From Suillus spraguei (lineage: Eukaryota; Basidiomycota; Agaricomycetes; Boletales; Suillaceae), in assembly GCA_016800925.1 (NCBI GenBank), contig JABCPU010000609.1:1-35332 (forward strand): DNA of 35,332 bases, read 5' to 3'. The translations under genes and the position numbers were made by a program. Under the pieces are notes generated by a model. The model was given only the letters and a program-made list of their open reading frames with translations, did no database searches and was not told where the DNA came from. Shown piece by piece: positions 20,059 through 31,467 of the stretch (within the stretch, counting starts at the first letter, position 1; each line of letters begins with the position of its first letter).

Positions 20059-20333
20059 CATCAGGAAATTCACACATTCCTTAACATGCTTAATCAGCTT
20101 AACTCACTTATCTCAAAACTTGTTTGCTCTCTCTCACATCATTCACCTGGCATATCTTATATTTTTTTGAGTGCGAAATACAATAAAACATGTATATTAA
20201 TATATCTCAACTTTTTTTTTTCTGAATTCATTCACATTGAAATTTTGGACAAGTAGATTCAATTTCACCAAGGCAGTTAAGTGTAAATAAGTCCGCATAA
20301 GGGCACGTCAAGGAATGTGTGAATTTCCTGATG
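20059..20333. mobile_element. 275-bp MITE-like element with 24-bp perfect terminal inverted repeats
   Basis: Left arm 20059-20082 begins CATCAGGAAATTCACACATT. Right arm 20310-20333 is its exact reverse complement. The similarity decays beyond the arms on the inner side. The interior is AT-rich and non-coding, with a T-tract near 20212-20221. No convincing target-site duplication is seen (CATT on the left, TTTC on the right). Confidence 0.6.
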
Positions 20334-20402
20334 TTTCAGTGGTTTTGCAGATGTAGAACTCTCTAGTCTCGTACCTTACGAGCTTCAAGTTCATTTCATC
20401 AC

Positions 20403-21859
20403 TGGATGACTTTCCGTAGGCTGAAATATTCTGATTAGAATATACCGGAGTCTCAAAAATTTACCCAAACATCGCTGATATGTTAATCTATACTGGGAAT
20501 AATCCCCCGTACGCTCATTCAATTAAATTTAGTCTGGTCCTTGATGGACGATAGCTTTGCAGTCCAGCAGCTGCTTCTCGACAAAGACGAGGCTGAACAT
20601 TTCGATGACGATGAGAGACTTATGGTGCTTGCTGCTGCTATCATTGCCGGGAGTGAGGTATCACAACAAGAGCGCATTGACACTCGGCACCCACATCGTT
20701 TGTACCTTTGCCGACCCCAACTACTTCCAAATCCTTGTATCAACACTCCATGGAAGGTGCTATACGATAGTCAACATGATAGAGCCTTCATCACTACAAT
20801 GGGCTTTGATGTGCACACCTTCTCCTCACTACTTACTGCAGGCTTTGCGCAAGCCTGGTATGAGACACCAATACCTCGGGCCGGACTCATAGGGTTAGTT
20901 AGGGTGGAGGTGCAAAACAACTACTATTCAAGCTGCACAGGTACATTGAAACATGATACTTATCTAAGCTGCTCGAGTACAAGAACGACAAAGTCTTACC
21001 TCATACGCCTGAGAGCCTTCAGACCGCTGCACGCGAGTGACAGTCTGTGCGATCCCTGGGTGGCCCACCACTTTCCTAAGTCATCACACATATATGCATT
21101 CCCTGCGCCATCATAGCACAACTCGGGAATCGCCTGGCTATGAGATTGGGAGAGAATAGTAGTATCAGACATTGAACGGACTCTGAGTGTTTGAGTTACT
21201 TACCTTGTGGCTACCGGTACACGACCTTTATATGCTAGAAGTGTATGTTGAGCCGTCGGATGCAAGGGGTGGGCATATTCATAGTAAAAAAAATAGTCAT
21301 GGACCCTGCGCTAGTAACAGTGCAACGGGAGCGCGCAAAGCCAAAAGGAAGAGAATACAATGGTGCCGGCTTGATTTTGACTGTTCAAGAGGAAGTTTTC
21401 ACAGATAGAACGTAAGAAGTGACGGGAAATCGATACTACTAGGTTGCATTGGGCGAGATTGGAGGCACCGGTGGCATACAGGTCAGGTAGGCACTCCATT
21501 AGTGGGCACAGAGAACTGGGGATGTCGTGCTGGGCACTTAGAATCACCTAGATAGTGGCGGGAGAGAAAGACTTTAGCGTACTTGACGAAAAGTTGAAAC
21601 GTACCTCAGTATTACTGCGCGAGGTGCCGCATTGTGTGACATGCATCTCAAGCAAGGCTGATTATGTCAGCGGATATCGCTGGCGTTAGTGGCCTAAAAC
21701 GGATGTAAGTCGTCTGTAAAGTCTATTGGGGGGGTAGATGACACATGGTTACGAACTGACTGTAAATGAACACCGGCATCGCGGTACACCTGCCTAATAA
21801 GGGTAAATATATGATATGATATTCTAATCAGAATATTTCAGCCTACGGAAAGTCATCCA
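20403..21859 (+). mobile_element. 1457-bp DNA transposon derivative with 41-bp perfect terminal inverted repeats
   Basis: Left arm 20403-20443 starts TGGATGACTTTCCGTAGG. Right arm 21819-21859 is its exact reverse complement over all 41 bases. Each arm contains an internal near-palindrome, ATTCTGATTAGAAT. The interior carries a fragment of a DDE transposase (20541-20900). Perfect arms suggest recent activity, probably driven by a full-length relative elsewhere. No clear target-site duplication is visible (CAC on the left, CTC on the right). Confidence 0.75.
20541..21116 (+). pseudogene. PIF/Harbinger-like (DDE_Tnp_4) transposase, N-terminal fragment
   Basis: The ATG at 20541 starts MMDDSFAVQQLLLDKDEAE, an acidic leader. 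The part up to about 20880 contains LLPNPCINTPWKVLYDSQ and DRAFITTMGFDVHTF, followed by FAQAWYETPIPR. These match the segment just before the catalytic core of fungal Harbinger-type transposases. After TPIPR similarity ends and no DDE residues follow. The fragment lies wholly inside the 41-bp inverted repeats, so it is the residue of the element's own gene. Confidence 0.6.
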
Positions 21860-22112
21860 CTCTCAAAATTCACGCCTCGGAATTTATCTAGTCAGTCTCC
21901 TTATTTCTTTCTTGCGATTCTCATTTTTTGCTTTGGCACTATTGTGTATTTTTATATTCTAAACGACCCAGACTGTAATAAAATGTGATCGAGTCCCTTG
22001 GGCATGGAGCCGGGGGACTCTGCTTGCCCTAAACAAAAAATGAGACCTCCGGTCTAAGTGTAGATTGATTCAATCTTGGCTCAGCCCACCTGTCAAAAAA
22101 TGACATCGCTTA
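21860..22112. other. Non-coding stretch with short hairpins
   Basis: Two short inverted repeats are seen: GAGTCCC...GGGGACTC (near 21995-22020) and AGACCTCCGGTCT (near 22045). These could be LTR or UTR debris; no element could be delimited. Confidence 0.3.
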
Positions 22113-22412
22113 ATGTTCAGTGGCAACAGTGCCGAGATCATGCCGACGCAGCCATCAACGCTGCCAGTGCCACATCACCATGACTGTCTGCGTCGACTCT
22201 GCGATGCAAGCTCAAGTATGGTGCAACCAAGACAGGCTGAACTTCAAGCACATCTTGCAGGGCAAGCCCAACTCCTCATGGGGCTCGCAGCTGTGCTGGA
22301 CGACAATTCAGACAATGATCTTAAGGAACTCGCCAATGATGATGACCTTCGTGATGACTATCTATCTGATTCTGATGCATTGCTCATAGTAGCTCTCGAG
22401 CAGCCCTATTAA
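22113..22412 (+). CDS. Small acidic hypothetical ORF (99 aa), possibly a transposase leader relic
   Basis: An open frame from ATG 22113 to TAA 22412. The second half is strongly acidic (LDDNSDNDLKELANDDD), similar in style to the leader of the Harbinger-like fragment 1.5 kb upstream but not clearly homologous. There is no recognised domain. It may be chance or the start of a degraded gene. Confidence 0.2.
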   Translation: MFSGNSAEIMPTQPSTLPVPHHHDCLRRLCDASSSMVQPRQAELQAHLAGQAQLLMGLAAVLDDNSDNDLKELANDDDLRDDYLSDSDALLIVALEQPY

Positions 22413-23205
22413 ACCCGCCATCGAGCCCAGTCTAATTACATAGCCTGGTGGTGGGTGGATTCATGAAGACCAACAAGGTTAGCGACTTTTTTTGGGAATT
22501 CGATCGATTTTAATTTCTCGCTCGTACCAGGTTGTACTAGACTGCCGCGCATGCAGTCCTTCTCTGTGCTATAGCTATATAACATCAATGCTGTATCTTG
22601 TATCCATCGGGAAAAACAGCAATGCAATACCACTAGGCTACTTCTACTGATGAAAGATTCACAGTTGATATCATCAGGTGCCGCCTTAGACAGAGTCTTC
22701 ACTGCCTTCTTGTCGGTGAGCAACGCAATTACACTGGTTTCACTGGGACTCACTGGAGTGAAGCATATGATAGATATCTCAGTCGGCTTGGGCAAACATC
22801 GGCCAGGTAAGACTATTGTAAGGGGTTGCCAACTCCGCTGAAGATGTAATTCTGTGCCACTTTATCAGATGAGTCCTTCGCTTAAACATGAAAGCGTATC
22901 CTTACTTTCCGTAAATCTAATGAATTACTATTCACTCATCGTGATCCGCCAATCCCCGTCGAACTCGTTTTAGCCTTACTCTAAGGAGTGGCCGAACATG
23001 ATTTGTATAATAACTTTCAGAAGAAATGCCAAGAGTTAGTTAGTTATGATTTTTGAGCTTTCTTGATAATTCACAAATAATCACCTGACAACCACAGCGC
23101 CTAGGCTTGGAGCGACTGTAGTCTACGCGGCAAGGCGGTGGGAGCTGCCTGGTTATTGAGGGTCGCCCCGCCGAGGCTTGACCTAATGTGTTCGGACGCG
23201 TTTAG
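22413..23205. other. Intergenic stretch upstream of the halogenase
   Basis: Overlapping open frames on both strands at 22436-22841 have no recognisable content. The right end should contain the halogenase promoter. Confidence 0.35.
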
Positions 23206-23212
23206 TATAAAA
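23206..23212 (+). promoter_or_regulatory. TATA box of the halogenase gene
   Basis: TATAAAA lies 63 bp upstream of the proposed start codon at 23275. Confidence 0.5.
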
Positions 23213-23274
23213 GCTCAAGCTCAAAGCATCAATGAACGTTGTCAATTTCTCATACACACCCAGTAGCATTCGAC

Positions 23275-25411
<2,137 letters not shown>

Positions 25412-26538
25412 TTGATGGATACTGTAATCATTGCCGTGGCCGTAGATCGATTGTGTATAATCTGTGATATTTATTTACTTGAATTAGAGCCAGTAATTGT
25501 CGGACCATCTGCGGGATTCAGTTTACTTCAGCAGTGATTAGCGACTGGCCGGATTGAGCGTTGAACGGTAATCTCGGAGGACCAGGACCCTGACGTACAG
25601 CTTGCGTACAGTGCACATCATCATGAGAATTAATACTGTTGCCCGCAGTTGAAGTGTTTGACTTGATCATCATGGTCAATTGACTGAAACGCGATTGAGC
25701 ACTGAGAAAACTGTTAAACGCACTCAAAGTATAACGTAATTACATAAGCTGACCACTTCGGTATGCTTACCTTGTACAGTTACAGCTACCTTCATATAAT
25801 AGAAAGATGCCACAACGAACGCAAAGGCAAGTGCAAGTACAAAATCTATTATGTTTGCATTTAGGTAAAGAAAAACGAGCTCAAATCCGCCTGCGTCGCT
25901 AACGGAGGCTCGAAAGTCTTACAGGCATGAGTTCAACAGCTTAGAAGGTGTTCTTGAGAATGCCTGCCCTTTTTTGCCCTTTTTTACGGGTGCATTTTTA
26001 CGAGTTTTGGCAATGATACCTGTTGGATGTCTTTGTCTTTGGGTGCCATGTTGCTCAAACACGCAGAGGGTACAGTTGCTTGCATGCCAGGACAAGTATA
26101 TTTAATTATATATAATTTTTAAATAAGAGAAATACATTGAATCCACAGTGCAGAATCCGATTCATAATCGCGTTAAGCGCCTCGAGAGGCGCTTCGACGA
26201 TTAAGCACGATTAAACTCATAATCCGATTCTCAGCGTCCAAAATCGTTTTTTGAATCGCATTCTGAATCGCTCCATAATCGTTCACTCTGACTACCACTA
26301 TTCTACCGTGACCCGACGCGCCTCGATACTATTAATATTAATTAATTGCAAGACAGTAAGTAGTCTTCGGCATTCAACAAAAAAATACTGAGCGCCTGGA
26401 GGAGACAATATTTGTTCCTCTGAAGTGTACCTTGACTCTAGATGGCAAAATTAAATTGACAGGATGCCTGGACTTCCTTTATTTTCTTTGATTTCAAAAG
26501 GCAACATGCATAACTACGGAACGACAGTCTTTTAATTC
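25412..26538. other. Intergenic stretch, AT-rich and repetitive, no gene
   Basis: It contains a tandem TGCCCTTTTT pair near 25967-25986, an AT tract at 26100-26130, and a block at about 26155-26285 built from recurring (C)ATAATCG and GAATC words around a hairpin GCGCCT-CGAG-AGGCGC. The minus frame at 25518-25727 has no recognisable content. Confidence 0.4.
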
Positions 26539-26747
26539 AAGCACCGTTCCTCGATTGAAGGCATATTTTCTATTGAATGCTCGACCGTGACTACATACCA
26601 CGCCCTACTTCCGTGCTCGCTTGCCAGAACGTTCTCCTGACTTCGGCGGCGTTACGACGAGCGAAGTTTTCTAGCCAGATCAGTTGCCTTGTCGACACCC
26701 CCTGGCAAACTTGGTCACAACAGAGTGGAAGCAGAGTTTCTGAATAC
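26539..26747 (-). repeat. Inverted duplicate, left copy (209 bp)
   Basis: The reverse complement of this stretch aligns with 28042-28248 over its whole length, roughly 80% by eye with several small indels. The longest shared block is CTGATCTGGCTAGAAAACTT plus the following CGCTCGTCGTA. It lies just downstream of the lectin gene's stop codon. Its frames are broken relative to the right copy. Confidence 0.75.
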
Positions 26748-26892
26748 TATACTGAGCAATCCTATTCATCAATGTACACATACCTGTACACAACAGAAGC
26801 AGACACGACAGGACATGGTACATATATGTGGGAACACCTTCAATATCTCAACCTTGATCACCTTTGCTAGGCGGTGCCTCGTTGCCAGCTGG

Positions 26893-27554
26893 TCAGACCT
26901 TGACGAATGCCCACAGCTGGTTGGCGTTGGGCTTCTTGTCGACTAATGCTGAGAGTTTTACCTTGTGAACGTTGTCAAAAAAAGGTTTTGAAAAGAAAAT
27001 CCACCAACTTACTGCATCCCCTGCTTTACCGCCTGGAATGGATAGCACCAGGTTCTGGTCCGCAGCGAAGTTGATACTATACGTTGAGTCGTTAAATTAG
27101 TAAATAATACTAGGTTGCTGTGCGTTAGATTCTCACGTATAATGATTTTTCTCTTTGTCCTGCAGAAACAATATTAACCAGGATCGCCGCACCTTGATAA
27201 ACGACTGCAGCTCCCGCTTCAAACTGCCCATGTCCGCATCAATCGACATGCAAGATGAATGAATGACAATCTAGCATACCGACCAAGCTGTGAAGAATCC
27301 GTTACCACCCTTGTCCTTGTTGCTGGTCTGAATGGTGAACAACCCCAGGCCTGGCACCTGCTCCAGTCTTACCCACTAGTATACGTGATGTGTGTCAGAA
27401 CAGGTCACAAAGTGGGTGCGAAGCGTATAGATACCTGTTGATCCACTGGCACAGGCTGAGCTGCGACTTCACCGGTGAGCCGGTCGCCAAGCTCAGTGCC
27501 GGTGAGACTGAGCACAAGTTTTGTGCCGACATTCTGGATTATGAACACGCCCAT
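26893..27554 (-). pseudogene. Ricin-B-like beta-trefoil lectin gene, five exons, one frame anomaly
   Basis: Small beta-trefoil proteins of mushrooms bind sugars or inhibit proteases and often act in defence; which applies here is unknown. Exons on the minus strand: 27435-27554 (MGVFIIQNVGTKLVLSLTG), 27280-27375 (VRLEQVPGLGLFTIQ), 27137-27223, 27013-27076 (INFAADQNLVLSIPGGKAG) and 26893-26961 (ending NQLWAFVKV). The introns are 51-59 nt with good GT-AG ends, apart from the boundary of exon 3, which is 60 nt from exon 4. The IQNV...LSL and QLWAF repeats are the trefoil signature. The product would be about 145 aa with no signal peptide. Within exon 3 the frame entering (GAAVVYQGAAIL) and the frame leaving (DKEKNHYT) differ by one base near 27160. 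The gene is therefore broken, misassembled or spliced in an unusual way. Confidence 0.6.
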
Positions 27555-27633
27555 TGTATAAGATGTAAGTCAGTAGTAATAATTTGAAAATAGGACGAGG
27601 AACTGATGAAGGCGAGGTCAGAGAGCGCTGTGC

Positions 27634-27640
27634 TTTTATA
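27634..27640 (-). promoter_or_regulatory. TATA box of the lectin-like gene
   Basis: Sense TATAAAA, 80 bp upstream of the ATG at 27554. It supports this start and suggests the gene is, or was recently, transcribed. Confidence 0.5.
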
Positions 27641-28041
27641 CTGAGCATCTTGGGCTATTATCGAGGGTGGTAAAAACAAACGCATACACGATGGCAACAG
27701 GACCTACCCGATGAAGTTGAAAGATAGGAACTAGCAGCAGTACGGCGGATATTCAAAGTTCTTGTACGTGACAGGGCAAATAGGCACCGGCACATCATAA
27801 ACACCGAGTCTTGAAATGTTGAATTACCTAAAAAGCTGCGAGTCCGCTGCCTCAGGCTGAGTGACTGGGAGAAAAAAGCAGTGTGGACATTAATCAATGC
27901 ACTGCCGAAAATCGTAGAAAAAAACAGACAAGGAATATATGATTAATGGCTCCATTTGTGATACCAGTAAAACAGTGACCAACTTACTTTCATTGCACTG
28001 ACAGACCGTGATGTGTTCTGCAGGCCGTGGCATTCGGTAGA

Positions 28042-28248
28042 GTATTCACAAACTCTGCTTCCACTGGTACTATTGTGACTAAGTTTTGCCAGGGGTGCTC
28101 GACAAAGCAGCTGATCTGGCTAGAAAACTTCGCTCGTCGTATCGCGCTAAGCCGGGAGAACGTTCCTGGCAAGCGAGGAACTAGGGCGTGGTATGTAGTC
28201 ACTGTCGAGAATTCAACAAAACATGCCCTCAATCGAGGAACGATACTT
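28042..28248 (+). repeat. Inverted duplicate, right copy (207 bp)
   Basis: Partner of 26539-26747. It lies in an open plus-strand frame (28027-28311, 94 aa, containing LIWLENFARRIALSREN) which I do not recognise. Because the left copy carries indels in that frame, coding function is unproven. Confidence 0.75.
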
Positions 28249-29661
28249 ACAGCTGTGTGCGAAACTAATAGCACTTCCTTGACAATCGATACGATGCCTG
28301 GGCGCTCGTAGTTACACGGCGTTCACATCTTTTCAGGCGCTTTTAGCCCTACTGCTGCTTTTACTTGTAATGCTAACCTATTTGCCATGGTAAAATGAAA
28401 GGAAACTTGCCCTGGCTCTGAAAAGGTACAATCAAGATCCTGGCCAGACTATGCAACAGCACAGCCGTACCTATCAGTGACGAGAGCGCCAACGATACTG
28501 GATCTTTCCTAAGCAACTACACCGTCTATGATTCGTGATGGAAAGAAGGTCGAGCAGATATCCAAGGCTGACTGGTCTTTTTACTGGGTTGGTGCTAGAA
28601 GAAGGATGTGTCAATGTTAGTATCTGGAATGGAGTGAACCGGTGAGTGATCTTCATAATTACATACATGAGCTTGAGGAGGTTTTCGAGCCGAATCCCTC
28701 AATGACTTGCGTTTCGTCATTGCCAACTACCATCCCTTATCCCAGAGTCGAATGGCGCACTCTTTCATTTCTTCGGTTGACAATACTTCAGTGATAGAGA
28801 AAGTTAAATTTAGAGTCTCCTGGTGTTTTATGGGTTATCTGAATGACATATAAGAACTGTCTTAGCTACGAGGATCCACGCGCTGTTGTATCGACTTCCT
28901 TTTTCGTCAAGGAGGTTTCTGTAACTCTAAATTTCTACACACATGTATGGCCATCGTGCCTTCAGCTGCTTGGCGTGATCACTTGATTGACAATGATTGT
29001 GACGTGTGGCATACGGCAAGGTACAATACGGGTCATGGGGTCTACCAACACCTCCTCAGCACAAGCTCAGGAACTTGACCTGCCAACCCTGGCAGATGAC
29101 TACACCTCAAATGCGTGCGGTCGAACGGAATGTCTTCCACTGCCTCGTATTACCGCATAAGTCACTATTTGGATACTCTTCGTTGCGAGTAGAAAGGGCG
29201 TGATTTACTAACCTAAGCCCCAGCACAAGTCTATTGACAAAAATCAGGAAATTTACTGCATTAACACAACGGTATCATATAATGGGGTATGGACGAATAT
29301 ACTGTAATGATGCATGAGCAAGACACGGCCAGGGATAGGTAAGCAAAGACACACGAGAGAAGAAACCACTTGTATATGATACAGAGGAGTGCGAAATGGA
29401 GAAAGGGGCAGTATATGCATGCCAGTACACTAATAGGGTGATCCGGAACGTGCTCCAAAATAATGAGAATCAAAATGGACAAAAAATTAAGGGATTTGCA
29501 CGGAAATTTACCGGCAAAAAAGGGTTCGTAGAGGGCTCGACAACTGTTTGGCTGGCACAGGAAGATGACGCTAGCCTAGACACGAACCCCGATACCACTA
29601 ACTCCACTTCCCACGACACCTACTCCGCGAAGAACATCGGCAATAATGTGCCGGGGCCGAG
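28249..29661. other. Intergenic stretch without a recognised gene
   Basis: Only short frames are open on either strand and none resembles a known family. The right part holds the 3' end of the Ser/Pro-rich gene. Confidence 0.4.
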
Positions 29662-31123
29662 CTAATGACAATGAGGCGTGACGTCTTTTGTGCAGGGAAT
29701 CGAGGGGTTCGGCGAAGTGGATGGTGAGGAGCGAACAGGCGAGTGTGTGGAATTATGCGATCCAGAAGCTTTTGGCGTGTGGAAAGAGGTGGTGACGGGA
29801 GTACAAGCAGAGAAAGGGACAGTGATTGATGATTGCTCTCCATCTGCACCTACACCAAACTCCTCTGTCCAAGTAGCCGAGGGTATTGAAACGGAGGGAG
29901 CACATGTGGTCTGCAGCGATGGAGAGCGACTGAAAGGGCGTGCAGAGATCGAGGGAGCCGTTGCAAGGATGTGAGGCGATGGTGCACGTGGCAAAATTTC
30001 ATTAGACTCGGCTGTCTTGGCAAGCGAAAGAGATGAGGACGACCTTGAAACAGGTGGTGCAAGGAACTGGTCTTTATTCATCTTTGTGCCTAAGCTGAGC
30101 GACGATGAATTCGACGGCACTGGGCTCCCGCTCGGCCTACCAAGCCCGATGCACGATGCAGAAGCAGACGGGCTCGGTGCTGGGGATGTAGCAGGCGACC
30201 GACGAGGGGAGGGGAGAGGGAAGAGCTGGTCTTCATCATCCTCAGCATCATCTTCCTCTGGTATCCGAGGAGTAGAGGGCACGGTGGAGTTCTGTATGCG
30301 CAGGGGCGATGACGAGCGCTGCGTATTAACCATGCCATTGTCTCCCAACTCATTCAACCACGTGGACGCAGTGACCACTAAATCGCTTGACCGCCGACGT
30401 TTATCAACTTCATCCACGCTGATCGGGGGACAACGACCGAGCCCAAATGAAGCAGCAGCAGCGCTCCCTTCGACTGTGATGGTCCGCGGACCCTCTTCCA
30501 CGCTGAGTGAGCGCCGTCTGCGTGCGGACCGAGAGAAGTGTTCAGTCCAAGCATCTCCCTGCGACAAAGACGCCTCCGTCACGGCTTCGCATCCCGGGCA
30601 GCATGCTCGTAATGGAATGGTTACGAGATCGGAGCGAGAAGGCGACAATGACGCTGTACGTGTTGGGCGTCGTGGACTGTGAGGAGACCCGGGGGCTGCC
30701 TGTGAGATAGTAGAAATACTAGATGGGGAACGGTGAACCAGACAAGGGGAGAGAGGCTTAGTACGAGTAGGAGATTGCGCTTTACTAGAGAAACTGTGCG
30801 ACACCTCGGTATTCAGTCGTGAACTAGTTCACTAGCAACCAGTAGACTTACCTAGGAATCGGAACTCGCAAAACGACATGACTGTCTTCTGGTACGAAAG
30901 CATCTGTTTCTGGAGACGACGGCGGCCCGCCCGCGTTCGATGGACGCCTCTTCCACAACGGTAGAGAATAAGACTTTGTCACGATCCTCGGTAGACGGTG
31001 ACGGTGAGGATGTTTGGGGATAAGGACACATTGGTCGTCGAAGCGCACACTCAGCTGGCAATGCTCGTCATTAGCTTGTGAGCAAATATCCAAAGGAGTA
31101 TGCTTGCTGGTCGACATGGTCAT
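29662..31123 (-). CDS. Ser/Pro-rich protein of unknown function (464 aa, two exons)
   Basis: Exon 1 is 30852-31123 and exon 2 is 29662-30784. The 67-nt intron has GTAAGT and TTTCTCTAG ends, and the splice keeps the frame (phase 2). The N-terminal 90 residues contain LSVRFDDQCVLIPKH and RIVTKSYSLPLWKRR, which look conserved and which I associate with uncharacterised mushroom proteins. The rest is low-complexity, dominated by Ser, Pro, Arg and Thr (RSPSSISTIS, SPARSPS-like repeats), with an acidic stretch EEDDAEDDEDQ, and is probably disordered with many possible phosphorylation sites. No catalytic domain is visible. The start at 31123 has a second Met two codons later. It is transcribed in the same direction as the PLP-enzyme gene 345 bp upstream. 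Confidence 0.75.
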
Positions 31124-31467
31124 TGTGGTTAAAAAGAAATCGTACGAAGAGATACGGGAATTATGTATTTAGACCGTTACGAAGACCACTCATCATCACG
31201 CTAGCTCATAAAAGACTTTTGTTAGCCGGATAATATTTGTTCGCCTAAAATGGATGATGGAACTTCTCCACTTGGACTGTTACCACCGCCGGCAGCGGAT
31301 ACAACTTACAACGTTATAACCTTGGTCCTGAACACCACAGGATCATTTTTTGTCAACAGGCCTGAACACAGGCGATTTACGCGAGTCTGAGGGATCTTGG
31401 CTAGGCCAGCTGTCACACCGCGTGAGAGTCGTGTGACATCTAGCTCAGCGCCCTGTTAGCTAGGATA
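31124..31467. other. Intergenic region between two minus-strand genes
   Basis: It holds the terminator of the PLP-enzyme gene and the promoter of the Ser/Pro-rich gene. No coding signal is seen. Confidence 0.4.

Noticed and set aside
22436..22841. Overlapping open frames of 119 aa (minus) and 63 aa (plus)
   Set aside because: Neither resembles a known family and each explains the other as its shadow.
30017..30682. 221-aa plus-strand open frame
   Set aside because: It is antisense to the Ser/Pro-rich gene, which has a good intron and a conserved-looking N-terminus; the low-complexity composition explains the open opposite strand.
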